A stretch of 64,000 nucleotides of DNA, from contig JAHECA010000002.1 of NCBI GenBank assembly GCA_024642005.1, forward strand, positions 126,756 through 190,755. The letters run 5' to 3'. Source of the DNA: Robiginitalea sp. Lineage in GTDB: Bacteria > Bacteroidota > Bacteroidia > Flavobacteriales > Flavobacteriaceae. Positions within the stretch are counted from its first letter, which is position 1. Each line of letters opens with the position of its first letter. Of this stretch, positions 9,399-19,568 are shown in pieces. A program made the position numbers and the translations under genes. The notes below the pieces were generated by a model. The model saw nothing but the letters and a program-made list of their open reading frames with translations. It did not search any database and was not told the DNA's origin.

Positions 9399-9848
9399 AT
9401 GAGTCTCGAAACACGCGTCATGGACGAAATGAAGGCCGCCATGAAGGCCAAGGATACAGTTGCCCTGGAATCGCTCCGGGCCATCAAGTCGGCCCTGTTG
9501 CTGGCCAAAACCGACAAAGGCGGAGGGGCCGCCCTTTCAGAGGCCGACGAGATTAGCCTGGTACAACGGCTGGTCAAACAACGCAGGGAAAGCGCCGCCA
9601 TTTTTACCCAGCAGGGGCGCGACGACCTGGCAGGGCCCGAGCTGGCTCAGGTGGCCGTGCTGGAACGCTTTCTGCCTGCCCAGCTCTCGGAGGACGAGAT
9701 TGAAAAGGCCGTAGCGGCAATTATTGCCAGGCTCGGCGCCTCCGGCATGCAGGATATGGGCAAGGTTATGGGTGAGGCCGCGAAAGAACTGGCCGGAGCC
9801 GCCGACGGCAAGGCCATTTCTGCCGTGGTGCGCCGGCTTTTGCAATAG
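9399..9848 (+). CDS. GatB/YqeY domain-containing protein
   Basis: The 149-residue protein has the length and all-helical look of the stand-alone YqeY family, related to the C-terminal tRNA-binding tail domain of GatB. Family features visible are the opening LETRVMDEMKAAMKAKD, the basic EISLVQRLVKQRRESAAIF segment, and the GMGK-like stretch AGMQDMGKVMGEAAKEL (here SGMQDMGKVMGE) near the C-terminus. A role in tRNA or amidotransferase handling is presumed for the family but not proven. It is a single-gene unit with its own promoter element upstream, between the ftsZ terminator and a hydrolase gene. Confidence 0.88.
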   Translation: MSLETRVMDEMKAAMKAKDTVALESLRAIKSALLLAKTDKGGGAALSEADEISLVQRLVKQRRESAAIFTQQGRDDLAGPELAQVAVLERFLPAQLSEDEIEKAVAAIIARLGASGMQDMGKVMGEAAKELAGAADGKAISAVVRRLLQ

Positions 9849-9963
9849 GCCGACCATAGGTGCTTTTTGGCACTTGGCAAAGGCCCGAACCGGCAGTATG
9901 CGCGGGGCCTTTGCGGGTAACTTGCAGGCGGGTGCGGGCGGAGTTTATATCCATACCATAAGA

Positions 9964-9994
9964 CTTGCAGGTCTTTGGGGAATTCGTATCTTCA
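9964..9994 (+). promoter_or_regulatory. Possible promoter of the metallo-hydrolase gene
   Basis: CTTG at 9964-9967 and TATCTTCA at 9987-9994, spaced by 19 bp, resemble the TTTG / TAnnTTTG pair with three mismatches overall. The ATG follows 30 bp later at 10025. Confidence 0.3.
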
Positions 9995-10024
9995 GAAAGC
10001 ATTAACCACCAATACCTCAGACTG

Positions 10025-10906
10025 ATGAAAAAACTATTCGCTTCCCTGTTCGGGTTTACCGTGACCTTCCTGGGTGCCCAGCCCAATTTCGACCAGGTTC
10101 AGATCACCGCCGAACAAGTGTCGGGCCAGGTGTACATCCTTTATGGGGCCGGCGGTAATATGGGCCTTGCGGTGGGCGATAAGTACGCCTACCTGATGGA
10201 CGACCAGTTTGCTCCCCTTTCCGATAAAATACTGGCGGCGGTACGCGCCCTAACTGACAAGCCGCTGCGGTTTGTAGTCAACACGCACTGGCATGGTGAC
10301 CACGCGGGAGGCAATGCCAATATGGCCGCCCAGGGTGCCGTGCTCATAGCACATGACAATGTGCGCAAACGCATGGGCTCGGTGCAATGGGCAGGCACGG
10401 AACGGGAAACCAACCCCGCCCCATTTGAGGCCCTCTCCCGAATCACCTATAATGATCAAATGACGGTTTACCTAGACCCGGTGAACAGCATGCACCTGTT
10501 GCATGTTGACCCGTCTCACACCGACGGGGACACCTACGTCTACTTCCCGGAGCAGAACGTCATCCACATGGGCGATAACTTTGTGGACGGTTATCCCTTC
10601 ATCGATGTGGGTTCGGGGGGTGACATCGACGGACTCATACGAAACCTGAACATGGCGCTGTTCATCGTCAATGACGACACGAAAATCATCCCGGGCCACG
10701 GGAAGGTGATGGGCCGGGGCGAACTGCTTGCGTTCCGCGACATGGTGCTGACCATTCGCACCCGGGTCAAACAGGCCAGGGATGCGGGCAAATCGCTGGA
10801 GGAAATCCAGAAAATGGGGCTCACTTCGGAGTGGGATGCCTCCAAAGGGCAGGGCTTCATCAATTCGGAACGATTGGTTGGCGCTGTATTCGAAACGGTG
10901 GATTAA
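10025..10906 (+). CDS. Secreted metallo-beta-lactamase-fold hydrolase
   Basis: The 293-residue product starts with a hydrophobic signal peptide (MKKLFASLFGFTVTFLGAQ), so it probably acts in the periplasm. The zinc-binding motif HWHGDH is at residues 88-93 (His88, His90, Asp92, His93), followed by HTDGDT and a C-terminal PGHGKVM, all diagnostic of the MBL fold. The family includes class B beta-lactamases, quinoprotein-relay proteins and many other hydrolases; the substrate cannot be told here. The frame is open to 9965, but the ATG at 10025 begins directly at the signal peptide and follows a promoter-like pair. It converges on the EamA gene with 134 bp between. Confidence 0.88.
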   Translation: MKKLFASLFGFTVTFLGAQPNFDQVQITAEQVSGQVYILYGAGGNMGLAVGDKYAYLMDDQFAPLSDKILAAVRALTDKPLRFVVNTHWHGDHAGGNANMAAQGAVLIAHDNVRKRMGSVQWAGTERETNPAPFEALSRITYNDQMTVYLDPVNSMHLLHVDPSHTDGDTYVYFPEQNVIHMGDNFVDGYPFIDVGSGGDIDGLIRNLNMALFIVNDDTKIIPGHGKVMGRGELLAFRDMVLTIRTRVKQARDAGKSLEEIQKMGLTSEWDASKGQGFINSERLVGAVFETVD

Positions 10907-11040
10907 CTTCCCCGGCCAGAATCCCTTAGTAGATAGGGGTGTGGATCGGGCCCCTGCTTGAAGGGTGCAGTGAAAGGAACTATCTTGTAGCCGGGGGGTG
11001 CCCCTCGACTCCAGCGATCACTGCTATTTCTTCTCAAAGC

Positions 11041-11901
11041 TTATCCCGAAGCACCTTTCCTGCTCCCGACTGCTGCATACAGTGCCAGCCCGATCAGGAT
11101 ACAGCCGACCCCGATCGCACTCACGGCCGTGTAGGTTTCCCCGAAAAAACACATGCCAAAGAGCAGGGCATAGACCACTTCCGCATATTTGAATGGTGCC
11201 ACCTGATGCGTTTTCCCGATCTGGAAGGCCCTGGTCATGAATAACTGCCCGAAATAGCCAAAAATGCCCAGGCCCAGCAGCAAGCCCCATTCCATGGGCC
11301 CGTTAGGCGAAACCCAGAGGAAAAGGGTCCCTGCCCCGCCGGTGAGCATGGCCAGCACCATGAAGTAATTCACCACCACTACCGGGTGCTCGCGGGTACC
11401 GATCTTTCGTATGGTAATGTATACCATGCCGCTGAACATGGCCGCCAGCAAAATAAGCGTTAGCCCAAAAGTATCGACCTCGGGGGAAAACCCCCGCAGT
11501 ATCAACACTCCTGAGAAGGCAAGCCCCAGGAAGGCAGCCTGCATGACCCTGATGCGCTCCCCGAGCAGGAACCAGGCAAATACCACCGCATAGATCGGGG
11601 CTGTGTACCGGAGCGAAACGGCCAGGCCAAGGGGCAGGTATTTCAGGGAAGTGAAAAAGAGTGACATGGCCGATACACCCAAAACTGCCCGCAGCAACAG
11701 CAGGCCCCGGTGATGCCCCAGCAGGGGAACCCCGTTTTTTAGCAGGAAGGAGGTGGCGATAACAGCCGAACCCAGGGAACGGAAAAAGACCAGTTCCAGG
11801 GCAGGGAGATGGTTCAGCTGTTTGAGCATGGCGTTCATCACGGCAAAGGAAGCCGTGCTCAACAGCATATAACCGATGGCTTTTTTTTGGCCGGGTTCCA
11901 T
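11041..11901 (-). CDS. EamA/DMT-superfamily transporter
   Basis: This 286-residue membrane protein has about ten hydrophobic helices in two homologous halves, the layout of EamA-domain drug/metabolite transporters. Typical features are SFAVMNAMLKQL in helix 1, LVFFRSLGSAVIA in helix 2, LRYTAPIYAVVFAWFLLGERI at the end of the first half, and YAEVVYALLFGMCFFGETYT at the matching place in the second. The substrate is unknown; relatives export amino acids, purines or S-adenosylmethionine. It lies 41 bp downstream of the esterase gene on the same strand, so the two may be co-transcribed. Confidence 0.88.
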   Translation of the reverse strand: MEPGQKKAIGYMLLSTASFAVMNAMLKQLNHLPALELVFFRSLGSAVIATSFLLKNGVPLLGHHRGLLLLRAVLGVSAMSLFFTSLKYLPLGLAVSLRYTAPIYAVVFAWFLLGERIRVMQAAFLGLAFSGVLILRGFSPEVDTFGLTLILLAAMFSGMVYITIRKIGTREHPVVVVNYFMVLAMLTGGAGTLFLWVSPNGPMEWGLLLGLGIFGYFGQLFMTRAFQIGKTHQVAPFKYAEVVYALLFGMCFFGETYTAVSAIGVGCILIGLALYAAVGSRKGASG

Positions 11902-11942
11902 ACTTTCCCGGGCTCAATTGCCGCCTGAGGCAGCTGTCCCGC

Positions 11943-13220
11943 TCATTTCTTCTGGGCCGCCAGCCACTGCATAACGGTTACCGCCCGTCCGCCTAGTTCA
12001 ACGGGGTTCCCGTCAAAATCGCGGGTGGCCTTGTTGGCATGCGAATAGATCCACGACCAGTGGCCGCTGTAGTGGAAGTCGTTTCCACCGTAGAGGTTGG
12101 TGATGTCTACCACGTGGTCGTAATACGAAAAGTGCAGGTTCCTGGCCCCGGCTGCCTTCAGACGCTCATAGATCGGCACCACGGTCTGGTCGGGGACGGT
12201 AACAGGATCATCTTTGGAATGCATGAACCAAATTGGCACCTTCCTGATGCTGCTGATCTGGGCATCGGTCACATACTGCGACTGGTAGGCCAGGGCACTG
12301 ATGTAGGCGGCAGCAAAAAAATCAGGATTTTTGAGCAGCAGCTTCAGGCTCATGTACCCACCGTTGCTGCACCCGCCCACGTAGATGCGCGAGGGGTCTA
12401 TGCGGGGGTTGCCCGCCACAAAATCGCGGATCAGGGCCATTAGGCCTGCGTTGTATATGTCTTCCACGTCTCCGCGGGTGTAGCCGCCCCCTTCCTTGTT
12501 CATCCAGAATGTCGGGGCCTGGGGCACCAAGACAAAAGCCCCGCCGAAATATTGCTGGATTTCGTCGGCAGCATAGTTGGCCGCCCGGTTGCCCAACAAG
12601 GCGATAGTGGGGTCTGTACCCCCTTCTCCGCCCCCGTGCAGCCAGATCAAAAGGGGCTGCTTGCCGGTTGATGCCGGCGGGGTATAGCTGGCGTACGACA
12701 TGGTTTGACCCGGAGCGTAGGGGTATTGACCGCTCAGGTCGAACCGATCTACCAGGGGCAGCACCTGCCCGTTCTTCTGATTCCAGGTACGCAGGCTGGG
12801 CAGGTGGGTAACCGCTACCTGGTAATCGACCCAGAAATTGCCGCGTACTTTTTCATTGTTGGCATACTGAAAGGGCGAGCCCAGTGGCATTTGGGGCCCC
12901 ACAGCCAGCACCAGGGTAAGATGTGAACCGCGTTCGGCCCGGGCTCCCTGGGCATCAGACAGGTACGAACCCAACACGGTGCGCTCGCCCGAGGCAAATG
13001 CTGCGGGTATTTCGGCCAGGTCGGTGCTGCGGGTGGCATATACGGAGAAGCTCCCTTCGGGAGCGGCGTCGGTGGTTTCGCCCAGGTCGAGCACCACCTT
13101 GTTTACGGCCGGGCCCCAGTCGAAACCCTCTACCACCAGGGCATACGAATTGGGCTGCTGGGCAGTCAGTACACCGGCGAATAGCAACAGGAATAATGCG
13201 GTCAGGAAGTGATTTTTCAT
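11943..13220 (-). CDS. Secreted esterase/peptidase of the alpha/beta-hydrolase (prolyl oligopeptidase-like) fold
   Basis: The 425-residue product begins with a signal peptide (MKNHFLTALFLLLFAGVLTAQQ), which supports the ATG at 13220 rather than the in-frame start 39 bp upstream. The C-terminal half is an alpha/beta hydrolase: an oxyanion segment LIWLHGGGEGG, the nucleophile elbow GGCSNGGYMS, and a late His in DFHYSGHW as the likely third member of the triad. The N-terminal 190 residues form a separate beta-rich domain. It resembles secreted phospholipase/carboxylesterase or depolymerase-type esterases, but the substrate cannot be inferred. It sits between the NADH dehydrogenase and the EamA transporter, all leftward. 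Confidence 0.82.
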   Translation of the reverse strand: MKNHFLTALFLLLFAGVLTAQQPNSYALVVEGFDWGPAVNKVVLDLGETTDAAPEGSFSVYATRSTDLAEIPAAFASGERTVLGSYLSDAQGARAERGSHLTLVLAVGPQMPLGSPFQYANNEKVRGNFWVDYQVAVTHLPSLRTWNQKNGQVLPLVDRFDLSGQYPYAPGQTMSYASYTPPASTGKQPLLIWLHGGGEGGTDPTIALLGNRAANYAADEIQQYFGGAFVLVPQAPTFWMNKEGGGYTRGDVEDIYNAGLMALIRDFVAGNPRIDPSRIYVGGCSNGGYMSLKLLLKNPDFFAAAYISALAYQSQYVTDAQISSIRKVPIWFMHSKDDPVTVPDQTVVPIYERLKAAGARNLHFSYYDHVVDITNLYGGNDFHYSGHWSWIYSHANKATRDFDGNPVELGGRAVTVMQWLAAQKK

Positions 13221-13313
13221 ATTGGGTTGGTTTTTGGTCCGGGCCCGAAAGTGAGCCACTGATTATTAAATATATAAAGAACTCCTGATTGGACTTCCCT
13301 TTGAGGTGAAAGT

Positions 13314-14618
13314 TTAAACCGGGTCCCCGGATTCTGCCCCGCCCCGCTCATTGCGCCGGTACGGGCGAATTATCAACCCCAGGGGCCGGTCATAGCTCAG
13401 GTAATTGAAAGCCCAGTGATACAGTGCGGCCAACTTGTTGCGGAAACCCACCAGGGAATAAATGTGCACCCCCATCCAGATGAACCAGGCAAAGGACCCC
13501 TGTAAATTCCATCGGGGCAGGTCTACTACCGCCCGCCCCCGGCCTACGGTGGCCATGGCGCCCCGGTCTTTGTACACAAAGGGTTCCATTGGCTTTTCAG
13601 CCAACAGGGCTTTCAGGTTGCGCGCCAGGTGGCGACCCTGTTGCTGGGCCACGGGGGCCAGCATGGGCAGGCCCCTGGGGTTCTCTTTGGTTTCGCAGCT
13701 CGCTACATCGCCTATGGCGAACACCCGGTCGAGGCCTTCCACCCTATTGAAGGAGTCTACCCCAAAACGCCCTCCCTGCCTTTGGCAGGCAGCCGGCAGG
13801 CCTTCAGGCGAGGCAGCCTTTACGCCCGCTGTCCAAAGCACCGTATCGGTTGGAAAACGGGTGCCGTCTTCCAGCAGCACCTCGTCGGCTTCATAAGAGG
13901 CCACCCGGGCATTGAGCATTACGTTCACACCCATTTCCTGCAGGTAGGCCAGCGCCTTCTCTGAGGCTTCGGCAGACATGGCATTCAACACCCTGTCGCC
14001 CGCCTGGTACAGGTTAATGCTCATTTTGCGGGTGTCGAGGTCGGGAAAATCCTTGGGGATTACATGCCGTTTCATTTCAGCCAGGGCCCCGGCCAGTTCA
14101 ATGCCTGCCGGCCCGCCACCCACAATGGCCACGTTCATGATCTCTTCCAGTGGCTCGCCGCTGTAGTTGGCGATGGCCTTTTCCAGGTTCTGGTACACGT
14201 AGCTGCGAATGTTCAGTGCATCGGGCAGCCCTTTCAGGGTTAGCAACCGGTCTTTGACCGATTCGAAATTGTAGTAGTTGGTCTGACTTCCCGTAGCCAG
14301 TATCAGATAGTCGTAGGCAATGGTCCCGATACTGGTAAACAAACGGTTGCATTCCCAATCGACCCGACCCACTTCTGCCATGCGGCACGACACATTCGGG
14401 TACCGGCGGAAGATGCGGCGCACCGGATAGGCAATGCTGTCGGGCTCCAGCCCTCCGGTAGCTACCTGGTACATCAGGGGCTGGAAATTGTGGTAGTTGT
14501 TGCGGTCGATCAGCAGCACCTCGGCAGGGGCACCACGCAGTGCCTTGGCCAGTTCGATACCCCCGAAACCCGCCCCTACAATTACGATACGGGGCTTTGG
14601 ATGCTCAGACATTTTCAT
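13314..14618 (-). CDS. Type II NADH dehydrogenase (NAD(P)/FAD-dependent oxidoreductase)
   Basis: The sequence has two Rossmann motifs, IVIVGAGFGGIELAKAL for FAD at the N-terminus and VAIVGGGPAGIELAGAL for NAD(P)H in the middle, then the FAD-contact motif RVFAIGDVA. The C-terminal WNLQGSFAWFIWMGVHIYSL region is the membrane-attachment part typical of bacterial Ndh-2. Such enzymes pass electrons from NADH to quinone without pumping ions, complementing the sodium-pumping NQR encoded at 51543-57682. Two starts are possible, ATG at 14618 (MKMSEHP) or at 14612 (MSEHP); I use the first. About 434 residues, normal for the family. Confidence 0.9.
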   Translation of the reverse strand: MKMSEHPKPRIVIVGAGFGGIELAKALRGAPAEVLLIDRNNYHNFQPLMYQVATGGLEPDSIAYPVRRIFRRYPNVSCRMAEVGRVDWECNRLFTSIGTIAYDYLILATGSQTNYYNFESVKDRLLTLKGLPDALNIRSYVYQNLEKAIANYSGEPLEEIMNVAIVGGGPAGIELAGALAEMKRHVIPKDFPDLDTRKMSINLYQAGDRVLNAMSAEASEKALAYLQEMGVNVMLNARVASYEADEVLLEDGTRFPTDTVLWTAGVKAASPEGLPAACQRQGGRFGVDSFNRVEGLDRVFAIGDVASCETKENPRGLPMLAPVAQQQGRHLARNLKALLAEKPMEPFVYKDRGAMATVGRGRAVVDLPRWNLQGSFAWFIWMGVHIYSLVGFRNKLAALYHWAFNYLSYDRPLGLIIRPYRRNERGGAESGDPV

Positions 14619-14750
14619 GCAATTAAGCATGCAATATACTATATACGTTGCAGGAATCCGTACCGGCCCAAAACCGGCGCATCGCTTTTGAAATGTTTGC
14701 CTTCGCATGCATTCCTTTGATTTTTATGGTGTTTAGAAAAATTTGGAATG

Positions 14751-14758
14751 TACTTTTG
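14751..14758 (+). promoter_or_regulatory. Bacteroidota -7 element before the outer-membrane protein gene
   Basis: TACTTTTG fits TAnnTTTG and lies 25 bp before the ATG at 14784. An approximate -33 (GTTTAG, 14731-14736) is a little too close. It overlaps an upstream in-frame ATG at 14748, which argues that the later ATG is the real start. Confidence 0.45.
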
Positions 14759-14783
14759 TCTGAGGTTAGTTAACCCGCCAATC

Positions 14784-15578
14784 ATGCATTCCAGTTTTGC
14801 CCATCATTATTTTTGCGAGTCGTTCCCAAAAACCCCGACCCGATTAAAGACCCTTCTGATATCCATCCTGTTGCTGGCCCTATTTCCGGTAGCCCGCGCA
14901 CAGGATCAGCACCCGAGACCCATCCTCGACAAATTTTACGGCAACATACAGCTCACCAATAACGGCATTTCTCTGGTCCCCACCTTCTCCCTGGGAGACC
15001 CGGCTTTGCTTTTCGACCTGAAATTCGTGAAGGGGCGGCACAGTTTTGAGCCCGATATGCGCTTTGCCCTGGAGGGCAGGCCCTGGGCCTTCCTGTTCTG
15101 GTATCGCTACCAGGCGGTCCAAAAAGGGAATTTCTCCCTGCGGGTGGGAGCGCACCCGGCCGTAAATTTCCGCATCATTGATGTTATTGAAGATGGGGAA
15201 GAAGCCCAGGTTATCCAGGCCAGGAGGTACTTTGCCGTCGAAATATCCCCGAGCTATGCCCTGGGAGAACACACCCGCGTCGGATTGTATTACCTCACCG
15301 CGAAGGGCTTTGACGAAGGGGTGAAGCGCACCCATTTCGTAACCCTGAACAGCAGTTTTTCAAACCTCTCCCTCGGCACCAAAATGTACCTGTCTGTTTC
15401 CCCTCAGGTTTACTACCTGCGCCTTGACGACGAAGACGGCTTTTACGCATCGGCGAATTTGGGCCTGGCCTTCCGGAATTTTCCATTTTCCCTGGCCTCT
15501 ATACTGAACCGTGAAATCAGCTCGGAGATCGACAGCGATCCCTTTAGCTGGAACCTTTCGCTGGTCTACAACTTTTAG
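14784..15578 (+). CDS. Putative outer-membrane beta-barrel protein, unknown function
   Basis: I do not recognise a named family. The 264-residue product has a signal peptide ending near VARAQ after a hydrophobic stretch (TLLISILLLALFP), with an unusually long n-region, and the mature part shows the alternating polar and aromatic strands of a small outer-membrane barrel, for example PWAFLFWYRYQ and KMYLSVSPQVYYLRL, ending in a short strand (WNLSLVYNF) with a terminal Phe, a common C-terminal signal for barrel insertion. The start at 14784 is chosen because an upstream ATG falls inside the likely promoter. It stands alone between a divergent NADH dehydrogenase and an aldo/keto reductase. Confidence 0.6.
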   Translation: MHSSFAHHYFCESFPKTPTRLKTLLISILLLALFPVARAQDQHPRPILDKFYGNIQLTNNGISLVPTFSLGDPALLFDLKFVKGRHSFEPDMRFALEGRPWAFLFWYRYQAVQKGNFSLRVGAHPAVNFRIIDVIEDGEEAQVIQARRYFAVEISPSYALGEHTRVGLYYLTAKGFDEGVKRTHFVTLNSSFSNLSLGTKMYLSVSPQVYYLRLDDEDGFYASANLGLAFRNFPFSLASILNREISSEIDSDPFSWNLSLVYNF

Positions 15579-15658
15579 CGAGAGAACGAAAGGGGGCGCT
15601 TTCCTTCAAAGTTTGTAACTTTTAGGGGAGTTTCAGAAGGAATCTTTAAGCTTTTTAA

Positions 15659-16657
<999 letters not shown>

Positions 16658-16763
16658 AGGGTCGAACCCGGGGTGTTAAAATTTCTTAAAAGCCTACAGT
16701 ATAGGGGCTTTCCATGGCGCGTTTTTGTCTGAAAACTCGTAACTTCTATGAAATTTTATAGCC

Positions 16764-17234
16764 ATGGCACTATTCAACCTGAACATCAACGGAACCGAGC
16801 GACAGGTAGACGTAGACCCGTCTACCCCCTTGTTGTGGGTCTTGCGCGATCACCTGAACCTGGTGGGCACCAAATACGGTTGCGGCATTGCCCAATGCGG
16901 CACCTGCACGGTACATCTGGGAGCTGTCGCCACCCGCTCCTGCATGCTGCCGGTATCTGCAGTGGGCAACCAGCCCGTAACCACCATCGAAGGCCTTTCG
17001 GAACAGGGCGACCATCCTGTTCAAAAGGCCTGGCTGGAAGTGGACGTGCCCCAGTGCGGCTATTGCCAGGCGGGGCAGATCATGTCGGCTGTAGCCTTGC
17101 TCAAAAGTAACCCGAACCCCAGCGATGCAGAGATCGAAGGGGCTATGAACGGCAATATCTGCCGTTGCGGCACCTACGTCCGTATCAAAAAGGCCATCAA
17201 AATGGCTGCGGCCGAACAGGCTGCCGGCACCTGA
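16764..17234 (+). CDS. (2Fe-2S)-binding subunit of a molybdenum hydroxylase
   Basis: The 156-residue protein is the small electron-transfer subunit of a xanthine-oxidase-family enzyme. It has a plant-type ferredoxin domain with Cys40, Cys45, Cys48 and Cys60 and a second helical [2Fe-2S] domain with Cys98, Cys101, Cys133 and Cys135 (CGYC and CRC), the full set for two clusters. It resembles the small subunit of isoquinoline 1-oxidoreductase and periplasmic aldehyde oxidoreductases. It has no signal peptide and would reach the periplasm by co-export with its Tat-signal-bearing partner, encoded 51 bp downstream. Confidence 0.93.
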   Translation: MALFNLNINGTERQVDVDPSTPLLWVLRDHLNLVGTKYGCGIAQCGTCTVHLGAVATRSCMLPVSAVGNQPVTTIEGLSEQGDHPVQKAWLEVDVPQCGYCQAGQIMSAVALLKSNPNPSDAEIEGAMNGNICRCGTYVRIKKAIKMAAAEQAAGT

Positions 17235-17285
17235 GACGACCCGGCAGGAATCATTTCAATACCCACACAAACAAAGACCTAAATC

Positions 17286-19499
17286 ATGACACTTATAAAA
17301 ACACACCTCGGAAGGCGCAGTTTCATCAAATCTTCGGCCCTCGCAGGGGGAGGCCTGGTACTGAGCTTCAGTTGGCTGGCCTCCTGCCAGACCGAGGCAG
17401 CCCGGGAGGCCGCCCTGGCCATGCCAGACGAATGGTTTGAGATCAATGGGTTTCTCAAAATCGGCGAGAACGGGCGGGTCACCATTATGTCGCCCAACCC
17501 GGAGATCGGCCAGAACATCAAAACAGCCATGCCCATGATTGTGGCCGAGGAACTCGACACCGACTGGGACCTGGTTATTGTGGAGCAGGCCCCGCTCAAT
17601 ACGGATATTTTTACGCGGCAGGTGGCCGGGGGCAGCCAGTCGATCCGCCAGGGGTGGAACGGCCTGCGCATGGCCGGGGCAACCGCCCGGCAGATGCTGA
17701 AGGAAGCTGCGGCACAGGCCTGGCAGGTGCCGGTGGCCGAAATCACCACTGCCATGGGCGTGCTTTATCACAAGGCCAGCAACCGCTCGGCCGGGTACGG
17801 GGAAATGGCCTCGGCTGCCGCAAAACTGACGGTGCCTGAAGAGGTCACCCTGAAAAACCCGGAGGAGTTTACCATTGTGGGCACAGACCGGAAAAACGTC
17901 GACGGCCTCAAGATTGTAAAGGGTGAAAACCTGTTTGGGGTAGACGTGCAACGCGAAGGCATGCTCATAGCCATGGTAGCGCACCCGCCGGCATTCGGCA
18001 TGAAACTGCAGGCAGCGGATGTCGAATCGGTGAAGGCCATGCCGGGGATACGCGATGTTTTCCCGATTACGATATATCCGGAAGGCTCCGAGCGGCAATG
18101 GTCTGACCAGGGTGCGATAGACGAGATGGTCGCCATTGTGGGCGAAACCACCTGGCAGTGCATGCAGGCCCAAAAAGCCCTGCGCGCACAGTGGGAATCG
18201 GCTACTCCGCCCGAAAGCACCGCCTACCACGAAGAGGCCCTCACCAAGCTGCTGAACACCGCTCCCAAGCAACCCGCCCGGAAAGACGGGGATGTAGAGA
18301 AAGCATTCCGCTCGGCTGCAACGGTTGTGGAGCGCACCTACAGCGCCCCCTACCTGGCCCACAACCCCATGGAGCCGATGAACTTCTTCGCCCATGTGAC
18401 GGCCGACAAGGCAGAATTGCTGGGGCCTGTTCAGACCCCCGAATCCCTTGAAAATACGCTGGCTTCCGTCCTGGGAATGCCCAAGGAAAAGATCGATATC
18501 ATGATGACCCGCCAGGGGGGCGGTTTCGGCCGCCGCCTGTACGGTACCTTCGGGGTGGAAGCGGCGCGCATTTCGCAAGAAGCGGGAGTGCCGGTGAAAC
18601 TCCTGTACACACGCGAAGACGATATGTCGCAGGGCACCTACCGCCCGTCCTACAAGGTGCGCTACAAAGCCGGCCTGGACGAGGCAGGGAACCTGATAGC
18701 CTTTCACGTGCGCGGTGCGGGGACCAATGACGACCTGGTCTTCGAAAACCGCTTCCCGGCCGGGGCGGTGGATAACTATCTGGCCGAGAAACAAGCCCTG
18801 CAGACGAATGTAACCACCGGGGCGTGGCGGGCTCCCCGTTCCAACTTCATCGCCGGGGCCGAACAGGCCTTCCTCGACGAGGTGGCTGAAGCGGCCGGCA
18901 AAGACCCGATCGATTTTCGCCTGGAGCTCTTCGACCGGGCCATCAATAACCCGGTGGGCGACCCGGTCAAAAACGATTACGACCCGGTGCGTTATGCCGG
19001 AGTACTGAAACTGGTGCGCGAGAAAGCAAATTGGGATGCCGGGGCCCCGGCAGGGGTCTCCAGGGGTGTTTCGGCTTATTTCTGCCACAATTCGTATGTA
19101 GCCCAGGTACTCGACCTGGTGATGGAAGGCGGAAGGCCCAAGATCAAAAAAGTCTGGTGTGCGGCAGATTGCGGCATCGTGATCAACCCCTTAAGTGCCC
19201 GCAACCAGATTGAAGGCGGCATCGTTGACGGCATAGGCCATGCCAGTTACAGCGCCCTGACCTTCCGCGACGGCAGGCCCGACCAGACCAACTTCGACAA
19301 ATACCGGCTCATCCGCATCGGGGAGGTGCCTGAAGAGATTGAGACCTTCTTTGTCGACAATGGCATAGACCCGACCGGCCTGGGCGAGCCTTCCCTGCCT
19401 CCTGCTTCGGCAGCCCTGGCCAATGCCCTGTACAAGGCCACCGGAACGCGGCTGTACACCCAGCCATTCTTCGGAAGCCAGCAGCGCATTATCGGGTAA
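17286..19499 (+). CDS. Molybdopterin-binding subunit of a xanthine dehydrogenase-family enzyme, Tat-exported
   Basis: This 737-residue catalytic subunit carries the molybdenum cofactor in aldehyde oxidase/isoquinoline oxidoreductase-type enzymes. Its N-terminus (GRRSFIKSSALAGGG, then a hydrophobic stretch ending LASC) is a twin-arginine signal with a lipobox-like cysteine, so the enzyme is probably exported folded and lipid-anchored. Cofactor motifs include RQGGGFGRR, GAWRAPRSNF, and GLGEPSLPP with the likely catalytic glutamate. There is no separate FAD subunit, which is normal for the periplasmic aldehyde-oxidising branch; electrons usually go to a cytochrome c, but none is encoded here. 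The substrate is unknown. A bidirectional terminator follows. Confidence 0.92.
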   Translation: MTLIKTHLGRRSFIKSSALAGGGLVLSFSWLASCQTEAAREAALAMPDEWFEINGFLKIGENGRVTIMSPNPEIGQNIKTAMPMIVAEELDTDWDLVIVEQAPLNTDIFTRQVAGGSQSIRQGWNGLRMAGATARQMLKEAAAQAWQVPVAEITTAMGVLYHKASNRSAGYGEMASAAAKLTVPEEVTLKNPEEFTIVGTDRKNVDGLKIVKGENLFGVDVQREGMLIAMVAHPPAFGMKLQAADVESVKAMPGIRDVFPITIYPEGSERQWSDQGAIDEMVAIVGETTWQCMQAQKALRAQWESATPPESTAYHEEALTKLLNTAPKQPARKDGDVEKAFRSAATVVERTYSAPYLAHNPMEPMNFFAHVTADKAELLGPVQTPESLENTLASVLGMPKEKIDIMMTRQGGGFGRRLYGTFGVEAARISQEAGVPVKLLYTREDDMSQGTYRPSYKVRYKAGLDEAGNLIAFHVRGAGTNDDLVFENRFPAGAVDNYLAEKQALQTNVTTGAWRAPRSNFIAGAEQAFLDEVAEAAGKDPIDFRLELFDRAINNPVGDPVKNDYDPVRYAGVLKLVREKANWDAGAPAGVSRGVSAYFCHNSYVAQVLDLVMEGGRPKIKKVWCAADCGIVINPLSARNQIEGGIVDGIGHASYSALTFRDGRPDQTNFDKYRLIRIGEVPEEIETFFVDNGIDPTGLGEPSLPPASAALANALYKATGTRLYTQPFFGSQQRIIG

Positions 19500-19520
19500 G
19501 GCACCCCTGATGCCCAAATT

Positions 19521-19551
19521 AAAAACGCACCCGGGCCGGGTGCGTTTTTTT
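19521..19551 (+). terminator. Bidirectional rho-independent terminator
   Basis: The GC-rich stem AAAAACGCACCCGG / CCGGGTGCGTTTTT has A/T tracts on both sides, so it can stop transcription from the molybdenum enzyme on the plus strand and from the facing subunit-3 gene on the minus strand. Confidence 0.92.
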
Positions 19552-19568
19552 GTTCCGGAAACAACGGA

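Noticed and set aside
10984-11016. Stretch resembling the T-arm and acceptor end of a tRNA or tmRNA
   Set aside because: It lacks the TTCGA core and no matching 5' half is found, so it is probably chance in the 134-bp convergent gap.
17256-19088. 610-codon minus-strand frame opposite the molybdenum enzyme
   Set aside because: The plus-strand gene has clear cofactor motifs; the antisense translation is His-, Gly- and Arg-rich without domains.
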